Below, one piece after another: positions 16,601-24,407 of a stretch of DNA of 64,000 nucleotides. A program made the translations under genes and the position numbers. The notes beneath the pieces were generated by a model. That model made no database searches. It had not been told where the DNA came from and saw nothing but the letters and a program-made list of their open reading frames with translations. Source of the stretch: Streptomyces sp. A0642 (GTDB lineage: Bacteria > Actinomycetota > Actinomycetes > Streptomycetales > Streptomycetaceae). How positions within the stretch are numbered: the stretch's first letter is position 1; the number at the start of each line of letters is the position of its first letter. Where the stretch lies: positions 19,692 to 83,691 of the forward strand of contig NZ_SSBL01000028.1 in the NCBI RefSeq assembly GCF_004795105.1. The letters run 5' to 3'.

Positions 16601-17520
16601 AACTGCTGCGCGCGCTCGCCGCCTCGCTGGCCGCCGCCGACCGGCCGGACCGGCTCGGCCTCCTGCTGGTCGACGGGGCGGGCGGGGAGCGCGGCGAGAG
16701 TCTGGGCCCCTGCACCGAGCTCCCGCACGCGTTCACGCACCTGGTGGCCTCCGATCCGGTCCGGATGCGGGAGTTCGCCCAGGCGCTGGGCGCCGAGCTG
16801 AAGCGGCGGGCCGAGCTGCTGGGCGGGCTGGACTTCGCCGACTGGCACAGCCGGTACGCGGTGGCGCAGCGGATGGTCGCGCAGCGTCCCCCCGGCCCGT
16901 CCGAGCAGCGCGGTGACATCGACTCCACGATGAGCGGCACCCTGCGACTGCGGCCCGCCGCCGCGCGGGCGGCGGACCCGGGTCCCTCGCCACTGCCCCG
17001 GCTCGTCGTGCTCGTGGACGACTTCGACGCGCTGATCGCCCCGGCGCTGGGCAGTCCGGGGCGGCCCGCCGCCGGTTCCGTCGTACGGGCGCTGGAGGCC
17101 GTCGCCCGGGACGGCGGCCGGCTCGGTGTCCACCTCGTCGCGGCGTCCGCCCGCCCGGACCGCACGGAGGACACCGAACTGGCCCGCGGGGCGCGGCTGC
17201 GCGTCGTTCTGGACCCGCCCGCGGTGCCGCCCTCGCCGGACGAGCCCGCGCCGGGCCGTGGGCGGCTGGGCCATCCCGACGGGAGGGTGACGCCGTTCCA
17301 GGGCGGCCGGGTGACCGGCCGCATCCCGCGTACGGCGACGCTGCGTCCGACGGTCGTCCCGCTGGAGTGGGAGCGGATGGGCGATCCGCCCACCCGTCGC
17401 CCGGTCCGCGAGCTGGGCAACGGGCCGACGGACCTGGCGCTGCTGGCCAGCGCGCTGGAGCGGGCGGCCCGTTCGGTCAACGCCCAACCGCTGCCTCCGC
17501 TGGCGCCCGCGCACCACTGA
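13657..17520 (+). CDS. FHA domain / FtsK-SpoIIIE-type ATPase protein (EssC/EccC-like)
   Basis: 1287 residues. Order: ubiquitin-like or linker start (1-95), FHA domain about 100-190 (GRSADADV, SRLHC, DLGSTNGT, the phosphothreonine-reader core), disordered linker, an ATPase-like region about 345-600 whose GPRERLVGLARSAVAQLAAL resembles degenerate EccC/EssC modules, a long Thr-rich linker (about 700-950) with nine SGRTPY repeats, and a final ATPase with Walker A GPAGSGRT near 973 and Walker B VVLVDDFD. No membrane segment is visible, unlike EssC/EccC. FHA reading plus two adjacent Ser/Thr kinases suggests phospho-control (inference). No WXG100 or other type VII gene is nearby. Confidence 0.85.
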   Translation: MQIRLTVLAPPSGQTPARPCDVLVTAPAGTALAAVASHLAASVSGPEGSLGSGAVVLFAGRERLDAQRCALGEPPLVDGAVLSLQVPGEDEAPDDAVPAQLHVIAGPDAGGVHLLHGGQIRIGRSADADVPLDDPDVSRLHCAVTVSPEGRVSVADLGSTNGTSLDGADVRDRPVRLNPGALLRLGESTLRLTSGARTPTLETAPDGEGHLRVARAPAADPVAPDHGYGPAYGEPEEYAGPDAAQEHERSADPDGGHPARPHTGYGRTGRPADDGAPRRGGIGAWARRLAGGKADPVHESAPVEPGPPAPAPTFTALPTAPEGTWPDPASVLLTALGPGPRLWERDTAHPEALVVRLGTTERADLPAVPVTVGLREAGSLGLAGPRERLVGLARSAVAQLAALHSPADLEIVLISADRARGTDERRRAWAWLGWLPHLRPMHGQDCRLLLAYDREQALARTTELVRRLDEGPLGPGWASVDPATVAEAARAYEGPFTVVVLDGDPGSAVLRENTARLAAAGAAAGIHLICLAETPAATPTSPVAATYEAACHASIAFRECGAVAMLSGDVATALRLLRTAGGRAAGHGTVATADAVSAPWAERFARSLAPLRAEGSAALPSHRAVVALPPSARLLDELGLARATPASLMARWASAADAQPGATVRGVGSWTGGTGTAADDARGSARTAHPGVPGPRVGTQRTPADPPRPTDDDRAQGSGRTPYPEPAGSGRTPYPRTADDRDSGRTPYPETTGSGRTPYPRTADDRDSGRTPYPEPAGSGRTPYPRNSNETHAGVPRRGSGRGDAYDGAGSGRTPYSEAPGSGRTPYPDSRGSGRTPYPDAADAPRSARTPHPRTGAQRYDAAAGDTRSSRTLPGSDTRSWDGAADVQGAESLRTAGSGRSANRVSGPRQGDAPQVAARGAESAAGTPAGTAAMAAPAASAGAAGRPVIVLGAGPRGPVSVDLAEEGPHLLIEGPAGSGRTELLRALAASLAAADRPDRLGLLLVDGAGGERGESLGPCTELPHAFTHLVASDPVRMREFAQALGAELKRRAELLGGLDFADWHSRYAVAQRMVAQRPPGPSEQRGDIDSTMSGTLRLRPAAARAADPGPSPLPRLVVLVDDFDALIAPALGSPGRPAAGSVVRALEAVARDGGRLGVHLVAASARPDRTEDTELARGARLRVVLDPPAVPPSPDEPAPGRGRLGHPDGRVTPFQGGRVTGRIPRTATLRPTVVPLEWERMGDPPTRRPVRELGNGPTDLALLASALERAARSVNAQPLPPLAPAHH
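15808..16215 (+). repeat. SGRTPY repeat array in the FHA/ATPase gene
   Basis: Nine SGRTPY units plus one SARTPHP, residues about 718-853, mostly followed by PEPAG, PRTADDRD or PDxxG. In the first half they pair as a longer unit (SGRTPYPE-PAG then SGRTPYPRTADDRD) repeated almost exactly, including at the DNA level. Each unit offers an RTP threonine in a disordered, basic context. Confidence 0.92.
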
Positions 17521-17655
17521 GGGACGGTGGGCCCCTCAGCCGGCCCCCCGCCTTCCCGCTGCCCCTACCCACGATGACCACACGTCACGAGCCCATCACG
17601 ATCACGGAGTTGAGCCCGGCGGCGGTATTGCGGCACCCGGACGCCGGGCGTAGGA

Positions 17656-17667
17656 CTGTGCGCACAG
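17656..17667. promoter_or_regulatory. Palindrome upstream of the sugar ABC operon
   Basis: Perfect 12-bp palindrome CTGTGCGCACAG, 80 nt upstream of the binding-protein start, in the 227-bp gap after the FHA gene. It is a plausible operator for a sugar-responsive repressor; no regulator gene lies beside the operon. Confidence 0.35.
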
Positions 17668-17747
17668 GACGACGTGACAGGGAGCGGCACCGTCGGAAGT
17701 CCGGCCGGCGCCGCTCCGTGCACGCGCACAGCAGAGACGGGGCAGGA

Positions 17748-19118
17748 ATGCGCACAACTCTTCGGATTCGCCGGGCCGCCTTGGTGCTCACCGCCATCGG
17801 CGCACTGGCCCTCACGGGCTGCGGCGACGACGGTGACGGCGGAAAGAAGTCGACGGACGGGGGCGGCCCGTCCAAGGGAACGGACACCACGCCGAGCGTC
17901 GCCTTACCGAAACTGGACGGCGAGAAGATCTCGGTCGCCGCGGTGTGGACCGGGCCCGAGCAGGCCAACTTCGTCAAGGTCCTCAAGGAGTTCGAGAAGC
18001 GTACGGGCGCGACGGTGACGTTCGTCCCGGCGCAGGACCCGATCGTCAACTTCCTCGGTACGAAGATCGCGGGCGGCCAGCCGCCGGACGTCGCGATGAT
18101 CCCGCAGGTCGGCGCCATCAAGCAGGCCGTCGAGAAGAAGTGGGCCAAGCCGGTCGGAGCCGAGGCGAAGGCCCAGCTCGCCAAGAACTACTCCCAGGTC
18201 TGGCAGGACCTCGGCGCGGTGGACGGCACGCAGTACGGCGTGTACTTCAAGGCCGCCAACAAGTCCCTGATCTGGTACAACACCGAGGCGTTCGAAAACG
18301 CGGGCGCGAGCGAGCCGAAGACCTGGAAGGACTTCCTGGCGACCGCGGAGACCGTGTCCGCGTCCGGCGTCACCCCGGTCTCGGTCGGCGGCGCGGACGG
18401 CTGGACGCTCACCGACTGGTTCGAGAACGTCTACCTCTCCCAGGCGGGCCCGGAGAAGTACGACCAGCTGGCCCAGCACAAGATCAAGTGGACGGACCCG
18501 TCCGTCAAGGACGCCCTGACCACGCTGGCGCAGCTGTTCGGGAAGCCGTCCCTGATCGCCGGCGGCGCCGACGGCGCGCTGCAGACGGAGTTCCCCGCGT
18601 CGGTCACCCAGACCTTCACCGGCGGTGCCCAGCCCAAGGGGGCCATGGTCTTCGAAGGTGACTTCGTCGGCGTCAACATCGCGCAGACCAAGGCCAAGAT
18701 CGGTACGGACGCCAAGGTGTTCCCGTTCCCCGCAGTCGGCGCCGAGTCGCCCGTGGTGACCGGCGGCGACGCGGCGGTGGCGCTGAAGGACAGCAAGGGC
18801 GCCCAGGCCCTGCTGACCTGGCTGGCCTCCACCGACGCGGCGAAGATCGCGGCCGAGCAGGGCGGGTTCATCTCGCCGAACAAGGGCCTGGACCCGGCCG
18901 CGTATCCGAACGAGGTGCAGCGCACGATGGCGAAGGCGCTGGTCGCGGCCGGTGACGCCGTCCGGTTCGACATGTCGGACCAGGCTCCGCAGTCGTTCGG
19001 CGGGACGCCCGGCAAGGGCGAGTGGAAGACCCTCCAGGACTTCCTGAAGAACCCGAAGGACATCGCGGGGACCCAGGCGAAACTGGAGTCCGACGCGGCC
19101 AAGGCGTACAAGAGCTGA
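17748..19118 (+). CDS. Sugar ABC transporter substrate-binding lipoprotein
   Basis: 456 residues from the ATG at 17748 (GGGGCAGGA upstream). The signal ends in the lipobox LALTGC with Cys25 as the lipid-bearing residue, followed by an acidic/Gly linker. The mature part is a family-1 carbohydrate-binding fold (EFEKRTGATVTFVPAQD, GGQPPDVAMIPQ, LIWYNTEAFENAG, WLASTDAAKIAAEQGGFISPNKG). It captures a sugar or oligosaccharide outside the membrane for the two permeases that follow (4 nt gap, then overlapping). The sugar cannot be told from sequence. No ATPase is encoded here, so a shared MsiK-type ATPase is likely (family knowledge). Confidence 0.93.
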   Translation: MRTTLRIRRAALVLTAIGALALTGCGDDGDGGKKSTDGGGPSKGTDTTPSVALPKLDGEKISVAAVWTGPEQANFVKVLKEFEKRTGATVTFVPAQDPIVNFLGTKIAGGQPPDVAMIPQVGAIKQAVEKKWAKPVGAEAKAQLAKNYSQVWQDLGAVDGTQYGVYFKAANKSLIWYNTEAFENAGASEPKTWKDFLATAETVSASGVTPVSVGGADGWTLTDWFENVYLSQAGPEKYDQLAQHKIKWTDPSVKDALTTLAQLFGKPSLIAGGADGALQTEFPASVTQTFTGGAQPKGAMVFEGDFVGVNIAQTKAKIGTDAKVFPFPAVGAESPVVTGGDAAVALKDSKGAQALLTWLASTDAAKIAAEQGGFISPNKGLDPAAYPNEVQRTMAKALVAAGDAVRFDMSDQAPQSFGGTPGKGEWKTLQDFLKNPKDIAGTQAKLESDAAKAYKS

Positions 19119-19122
19119 CGCG

Positions 19123-20583
19123 ATGACGACAGCCGCAGCGGGGGGCGCCGACGAGGCGCTCCCCGCCGACAACCAGCAGCCCGGCGGGGCGTCCGCACCC
19201 GCCGGCACGCAACGGTCCGGCGGGGCTCCCGTCCCCGCCCCCAGGGGGCCGGCTTCCGGCAGGCCGTCCCTCGGCCGAGGGCCCGGCCGCGGAAGCGTGA
19301 CCGGCACCCGCAGGGTCATCGCGGCGCTGTTCCTGCTGCCCGCGCTGGTCCTGCTCGGCGCGCTCGTGGTGTATCCGATCGTGTACTCCGTCTACCGGTC
19401 GTTCTTCGACCAGGCGGGCACCGGATTCGCCGGCTTCGACAACTACAAGGCGCTGTTCACGGACGACACGATCCGCACGGCGGTCAAGAACAACGCGGTC
19501 TGGGTGGTCTTCGCGCCGACCATATCGACCGCGCTCGGGCTGATCTTCGCGGTGCTGACGGAACGGATCCGCTGGGGCACGGCGTTCAAGCTGATCGTCT
19601 TCATGCCGATGGCGATCTCGATGCTCGCCGCCGGCATCATCTTCCGGCTGGTGTACGACCAGGCACCGGAGCGCGGGGTCGCCAACGCCGTCTGGGTGGG
19701 CGTGCACGACACGTTCGCCGAGTCGGCGGGCTTCCCCAAGGCGCATCCGCTGCCCGTCGCTCCGCTCAAGGCGGCGGGCGGCGGCTCCTTCGTGACGAAG
19801 ACGCCGGTACGGGCCGGGGAGCCGGTCCAGTTGCCGCTGGTCGGCGTGCTGCCCGCGAAGATGCCCACCGACGCGGAGCCGGCCCGGCCCCCCGCGCCGG
19901 CCGGTGACGGGAAGATCACCGGCACCGCGTGGCTGGACTTCACCAAGGGCGGCGGGGGAAAACCCAACGTCATCGACGCCAAGGAGCTCGGGCTCAAGGG
20001 CATCAAGGTGGAAGCCGTCAAGGACGGTGAGGTGGTCGCGTCCGCAACGGCGGGCGCCGACGGGGTGTTCACCCTGCCCGCCTCGGCGGAGGGCGCCGAA
20101 CTGCGGCTTCCCGCGTCGAACTTCAAGGAGCCGTACAACGGGGTGGACTGGCTCGGCCCGTCGTTCGTGACGCCCGGCATCATCGGGAGTTACGTCTGGA
20201 TGTGGGCGGGCTTCGCCATGGTGCTGATCGCGGCCGGCCTGGCGGGCCTGCCGCGCGAACTCCTGGAGGCGGCCCGGGTGGACGGGGCCAACGAGTGGCA
20301 GGTGTTCCGCCGGATCACCGTGCCGCTGCTCGCCCCGGTCCTCGCGGTGGTGCTGGTGACGCTGATGATCAACGTGCTGAAGATCTTCGACCTGGTGTTC
20401 ATCATCGCTCCCGGTTCCTCTCAGGACGACGCGAACGTGCTGGCGCTCCAGCTCTACCGGTCCTCGTTCGGCACCGACGCGGACCTGGGGATCGGCAGCG
20501 CCATCGCCGTGCTCCTGCTGCTGCTGGTGATCCCGGTGATGCTCTTCAACATCAGGCGGATACGGAAGGAGGGGCGCCGATGA
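19123..20583 (+). CDS. Sugar ABC permease (MalF type) with inserted Ig-like domain
   Basis: 486 residues. After a Pro/Ala-rich cytoplasmic start come membrane segments near 65-88, 122-145 and 157-176, then an external insertion of about 165 residues (185-350), then three more segments and the EAA loop EAARVDGANEWQVFRRITVP at 382-401 that docks the ATPase. Within the insert, residues 263-330 (GKITGTAWLDF, ELGLKGIKVEAVKDG, GADGVFTLP) match the SdrD B / CnaB Ig-like pattern. Most MalF-type permeases of this group lack such a domain; E. coli MalF has an unrelated P2 loop in an external position. The insert may contact the binding protein (inference). Confidence 0.9.
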   Translation: MTTAAAGGADEALPADNQQPGGASAPAGTQRSGGAPVPAPRGPASGRPSLGRGPGRGSVTGTRRVIAALFLLPALVLLGALVVYPIVYSVYRSFFDQAGTGFAGFDNYKALFTDDTIRTAVKNNAVWVVFAPTISTALGLIFAVLTERIRWGTAFKLIVFMPMAISMLAAGIIFRLVYDQAPERGVANAVWVGVHDTFAESAGFPKAHPLPVAPLKAAGGGSFVTKTPVRAGEPVQLPLVGVLPAKMPTDAEPARPPAPAGDGKITGTAWLDFTKGGGGKPNVIDAKELGLKGIKVEAVKDGEVVASATAGADGVFTLPASAEGAELRLPASNFKEPYNGVDWLGPSFVTPGIIGSYVWMWAGFAMVLIAAGLAGLPRELLEAARVDGANEWQVFRRITVPLLAPVLAVVLVTLMINVLKIFDLVFIIAPGSSQDDANVLALQLYRSSFGTDADLGIGSAIAVLLLLLVIPVMLFNIRRIRKEGRR

Positions 20584-21503
20584 CGACGCCCTCGGCCACG
20601 GCCGCCCCCGCCGGACGGGGCGACGCCCCGGGCACCGGTGCGGTGAAGGCGCGGCGTTCGCTCGGCGCGCGGCTCGCGGCCGCGGCCGGTGGCGGCGCGA
20701 TGCGGGTCTTCCTCGTCCTGGTGGCCCTGTTCTGGCTGATGCCGACCATCGGTCTGATGCTGTCCTCGCTGCGCAGCGCGGACCGGATCGCGGCCACCGG
20801 CTGGTGGAAGGTCTTCACCGTCCCCTCGGAGCTGACCTTCGACAACTACTCGCGGCTGCTGGACAATTCGACGATCACCGATTCCCTGTTCAGCACCGTC
20901 ATGATCACCGTGCCCTCGACGGTCCTGGTCGTGGTGATCGGCTCGCTCGCCGGATACGCCTTCGCCTGGATGGAGTTCCCGGGCCGCGACTGGTGGTTCC
21001 TGCTGGTCGTGGGGCTGCTGGTGGTCCCGGTGCAGGTCGCCCTGATCCCGGTCTCCAAGCTCTTCGGCGCGGTCGGGATCTTCGAGACGACGTTCGGGGT
21101 GATCATCTTCCACACGGCCTTCGGGCTGCCGTTCGCCATCTTCCTGCTGCGCAACTTCTTCGCGGAGATCCCGCGGGAGCTGCTGGAGGCGGCACGGCTC
21201 GACGGGGCGGGCGAGATCCGGCTCTTCACCCGGGTCGTGATGCCCCTGGGCGGCCCGGCGATCGCCTCGCTCGGGATCTTCCAGTTCCTCTGGGTGTGGA
21301 ACGACATGCTGGTCGCGCTGATCTTCGCCGACTCCGGTTCGCCGCCGATCACCGTGGCCCTCCAGCAGCAGGTACGGCAGTTCGGCAACAACATCGACGT
21401 CCTGGCGCCCGGCGCCTTCGTGTCGATGGTGATTCCGCTCGCGGTGTTCTTCGCCTTCCAGCGCCAGTTCGTGTCCGGCGTGATGGCGGGCGCGGTCAAG
21501 TAA
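20580..21503 (+). CDS. Sugar ABC permease (MalG type)
   Basis: 307 residues. The ATG overlaps the previous stop (ATGA), fixing the start and coupling translation. Six membrane segments, with the EAA loop EAARLDGAGEIRLFTRVVMP and the MalG-type C-terminus QRQFVSGVMAGAVK. It forms the translocation channel with the preceding permease. A hairpin terminator about 60 nt downstream closes the three-gene operon. Confidence 0.93.
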   Translation: MTTPSATAAPAGRGDAPGTGAVKARRSLGARLAAAAGGGAMRVFLVLVALFWLMPTIGLMLSSLRSADRIAATGWWKVFTVPSELTFDNYSRLLDNSTITDSLFSTVMITVPSTVLVVVIGSLAGYAFAWMEFPGRDWWFLLVVGLLVVPVQVALIPVSKLFGAVGIFETTFGVIIFHTAFGLPFAIFLLRNFFAEIPRELLEAARLDGAGEIRLFTRVVMPLGGPAIASLGIFQFLWVWNDMLVALIFADSGSPPITVALQQQVRQFGNNIDVLAPGAFVSMVIPLAVFFAFQRQFVSGVMAGAVK

Positions 21504-21563
21504 CCCGAGGCCGGCACCGTGAAGTGACCGGCGCCTCGCGCGATCGCACACCCGCGCGTCAAG

Positions 21564-21601
21564 CAGGGGCAGTTCTGTTCACTCGAACAGGGCTGCCCCT
21601 G
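21564..21601 (+). terminator. Terminator of the sugar ABC operon
   Basis: A 9-bp outer stem CAGGGGCAG / CTGCCCCTG (21564-21572, 21593-21601) and a 6-bp inner stem CTGTTC / GAACAG with loop ACTC. Confidence 0.8.
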
Positions 21602-21753
21602 CCCGGCGTTTCGCGTGGTCCGCGTGGTCCGGCGTAACTCCGTCACTCCATCGGACGTTTACGCAGGTACCCGCCCTCACCGTCGGCGCGCGCGTCCCGA
21701 CGCGCCGCGCCCGGTGCTGCTGCTCCGCACGCCGAGTCCGAGGAAGAGTCCGT

Positions 21754-23913
21754 ATGCCCCGCCTGAGTGTCATCATCCCCGTCCGCCGCGCCCGGGGAAG
21801 TCTGCGCGCATGCCTGGAATCGGTGCTCTCCCAGTCGTTCACGGACATCGAGGTGATCGGCGTCGACGACGGGGCGCCGGACGGTTCGGGGCTGCTGCTC
21901 GACGAGTTCGCCGCCCGGGACGACCGGGTACAGGTCATCCACCTCCCGGACGGCGCCGGTCCGGACGGCTGCCGCAACGCCGGGGCCGAGCGGGCCCTCG
22001 GGGACTATCTGCTCTTCCTGGAGGCGCACTTCATCCTCCTGCCGGACGCGCTGGAAGCCGTCGCGGACCGGCTCGGGGCCGCGGGCGACCCCGATCTGCT
22101 GCTGTTCGGCCACCACAAGCGGCCGTTCCGCGGGCGCACCCGGCCCAGCAGGTCGCTGGAGCGGCTGGGCGAGCTCTCCGACGGCCCCCTGGCGGCGCCG
22201 GGACAGTCCGCGCTCCTCGACATCGCCCCGGTGCCCTGGAACCGGGCCGTACGCCGCGCCCTTCACGAGGGCGAGAAGCTGACCTTCGGACCCGGGCGGC
22301 ACGGGGAGCGGATCTACGCCCTCCAGACCGTCGCCGCCGCCGAGTCCGTGGCCGTCCTGCCCCTCGCCTGCGTCGAGCACCGCCAGCAGCGCTACCTGCC
22401 GGGCCTCGACGACGACGCCACGCCGGAGGCGTCGCCCGCCGGACTCGTCGAGGCGTACGCGGGTCTGATGGAGTTCCTCCGCGAACGCCCCCGCCTGCTT
22501 CCGGTACAGCCGATGCTCTTCGAACGGGCCGTCCAGGAGCTGCTGTCCGGCTATCCGGCGGTGACGCGCCGGCGCAGGCGGTACGTACGCTCCGTCGCCG
22601 CCTTCCACCGGGCGTACCGGCCCGCCGGCCACCGCTTCCCGGGCGGCGCGCGCGGCCTGCGCCCCCGGCTGATCGGCGGCGGCCGGTACGCCGCGCTCGG
22701 CGCCCTGGACACGGCTCTGGCCGTGCGCCGCGGACTGCGGGCGGCGCCGGACGCGGTGCGGGACCGGGCCAAGCGCAGCCTGAGCAAGCGCTACTACTGG
22801 TGGCAGCGCAAACTCCCGCTGGACCGCGGGCTCGCCGTCTACGCCGCGTACTGGAACCGCGGGGTCAGCTGCAATCCCGAGGCCGTCTTCCGCAAGGCCC
22901 GGGAGCTGGCGCCGGGGGTGCGCGGGGTGTGGGTGGTCTCGAAGAACCAGGTGGACTCCGTGCCGGAGGGCATCGACTACGTGGTGCCCGGAACCCGCCG
23001 CTACTGGGCGACGATGGCCCGGGCCACGTACTTCTTCAACAACGTCAACTTCCCCGACCACGTGGTCAAGCGGCCCGGCCAGGTCCATGTGATGACGCAC
23101 CACGGCACCCCGCTGAAGATCATGGGCATGGACCAGCAGGACTATCCGGCGGCGGCCCAGGGGCTCAACTTCGACCGCCTGCTCAAGCGGATCGACCGGT
23201 GGGACTGGAGCGTCTCCGCCAATCCGCACTCCACCGAGGTCTGGGCCCGCGCCTACCCGGGCGCCGCGCGGAGCCTGGAGACGGGGTACCCGCGCAACGA
23301 CGTCCTCGCGTCGGCCACCGCCGAGCAGGTCCGGGCGGTCCGCGAGGGTCTCGGCATCCGGCCCGGGCAGCGCGCCCTGCTGTACGCGCCCACGCACCGC
23401 GACTACGAGTCCGCCTTCACCAGCCGCCTGGACCTGGAGCGGTTCTGCGAGGCGGTCGGCCCGGACACCGTGGTGCTGGTGCGGGCGCACTACTTCTACG
23501 GTGGCGCGGGGCTGCCCGCGAGCCCGTCGGTCATCGACGTCAGCGACCACCCGCGGATCGAGGACCTCTGCCTGGCGGCCGACGCGCTGATCACGGACTA
23601 CTCGTCGGTGATGTTCGACTACGCGCACCTGAACCGCCCGATCGTGGTGCACGCCCCGGACTGGGAGACGTACCGCACGGTCCGCGGTGTCGTCTTCGAC
23701 CTGCTGTCCGGCAGGCCCGGCGAGACCCCGGGGGCCGTGGCGACCACCACGGACGAGCTGGCACGGATCTTCGCTGACGGCAGCTGGGACAGCCCGGCCA
23801 GCAGGGAGCTCCTGGCGGCGTTCCGGGCCCGCTTCTGCCCGTACGACGACGGCCGGGCCGCCGAGCGCGTGGTGCGGCGGGTACTGCTGGGCGAGGAGCC
23901 GGAGACGGTCTGA
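21754..23913 (+). CDS. Bifunctional GT2 glycosyltransferase / TagF-like glycerophosphotransferase
   Basis: 719 residues (AGGAAG before the ATG). The N-terminal third is a GT2 domain (LSVIIPVRRARGSL, VIGVDDGAPDGS), slightly degenerate: no clear DxD, and GCRNAGAERALGDYLLFLEAH stands where the substrate motif lies. The C-terminal half (from about 350) is a CDP-glycerol:poly(glycerophosphate) glycerophosphotransferase domain (HHGTPLK, GYPRNDVL, YAPTHRD, VLVRAHY, ITDYSSVMFDY). Such proteins build teichoic-acid-like wall polymers at the inner membrane face. It converges on the SMR-type gene; a second, larger homologue lies at 27471-31034 and an exporter at 31963-33682. Confidence 0.9.
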   Translation: MPRLSVIIPVRRARGSLRACLESVLSQSFTDIEVIGVDDGAPDGSGLLLDEFAARDDRVQVIHLPDGAGPDGCRNAGAERALGDYLLFLEAHFILLPDALEAVADRLGAAGDPDLLLFGHHKRPFRGRTRPSRSLERLGELSDGPLAAPGQSALLDIAPVPWNRAVRRALHEGEKLTFGPGRHGERIYALQTVAAAESVAVLPLACVEHRQQRYLPGLDDDATPEASPAGLVEAYAGLMEFLRERPRLLPVQPMLFERAVQELLSGYPAVTRRRRRYVRSVAAFHRAYRPAGHRFPGGARGLRPRLIGGGRYAALGALDTALAVRRGLRAAPDAVRDRAKRSLSKRYYWWQRKLPLDRGLAVYAAYWNRGVSCNPEAVFRKARELAPGVRGVWVVSKNQVDSVPEGIDYVVPGTRRYWATMARATYFFNNVNFPDHVVKRPGQVHVMTHHGTPLKIMGMDQQDYPAAAQGLNFDRLLKRIDRWDWSVSANPHSTEVWARAYPGAARSLETGYPRNDVLASATAEQVRAVREGLGIRPGQRALLYAPTHRDYESAFTSRLDLERFCEAVGPDTVVLVRAHYFYGGAGLPASPSVIDVSDHPRIEDLCLAADALITDYSSVMFDYAHLNRPIVVHAPDWETYRTVRGVVFDLLSGRPGETPGAVATTTDELARIFADGSWDSPASRELLAAFRARFCPYDDGRAAERVVRRVLLGEEPETV

Positions 23914-23922
23914 CCCGCACGT

Positions 23923-23954
23923 GCCGAGGGGCCCGCCGTGGCGGGCCCCTCGGC
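23923..23954. terminator. Convergent hairpin terminator
   Basis: A 15-bp perfect stem (23923-23937 with 23940-23954) and 2-nt loop between the plus-strand TagF-like gene and the minus-strand SMR-like gene. Confidence 0.85.
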
Positions 23955-23962
23955 GTGCGGGC

Positions 23963-24337
23963 TCAGCGTTGCTGGCCCGCCATGACCGTGGCGAGGCCGA
24001 TCACCACGAGCAGCGAGCCGCCCCAGGTCCACATCGAGGTCCGCTCGTGCAGCACCGTCGCCCCGGCGCCCACGATCAGCAGGTAGCCGAGGGCGTTGAA
24101 CGGGTAGGCGATGGAGAGCGGCACCTTGGCCAGCGTCGACATCCAGGCGAGTGCCGACACGGCGAAGACCACCAGGCCGAGCACGACCCAGGGACTGGTG
24201 GCGGCGCGCATCGCGACGGAGCCGCCGTCCCGGCCCGCGGTGGCCGCGGCGCCCTTCATCCCGTGCTTGAGCATGATCTGACCGCCCGCCGACGAGAAGA
24301 CGGCGAACAGCAGCAGGATCAGACTGGGGAGGGTCAA
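23963..24337 (-). CDS. Small four-helix EamA/SMR-family membrane protein
   Basis: 124 residues from the TTG at 24335-24337, chosen because AGGAG lies seven nt upstream and the first membrane helix begins at once. Four hydrophobic helices with GQIMLKHGMKG in the first loop and PLSIAYPFNALGYLLIVG later, as in the small ArnE/ArnF and SMR branch of the drug/metabolite superfamily. ArnE/ArnF-type proteins flip lipid-linked sugars, and this gene is last in a run of glycosyltransferase genes, so a lipid-sugar flippase is the best guess. Drug efflux is the alternative. Confidence 0.7.
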   Translation of the reverse strand: MTLPSLILLLFAVFSSAGGQIMLKHGMKGAAATAGRDGGSVAMRAATSPWVVLGLVVFAVSALAWMSTLAKVPLSIAYPFNALGYLLIVGAGATVLHERTSMWTWGGSLLVVIGLATVMAGQQR

Positions 24338-24407
24338 GGCCTTGCTCCTGTCTGCGGCGGCCCGTGGCTCGGCCGCCGGGGCGGGGGTGGGTTCGGGGAT
24401 CGTCGCC

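Noticed and set aside
14146..17517. A 1123-codon minus-strand frame opposite the FHA/ATPase gene
   Set aside because: Shadow of the real gene, Gly/Arg-rich with no recognisable domain; the plus strand has FHA and P-loop motifs.
13657..17520. A type VII secretion locus
   Set aside because: Only an EssC/EccC-like ATPase is present; no WXG100, EccB, EccD, EccE or mycosin gene is in the window.
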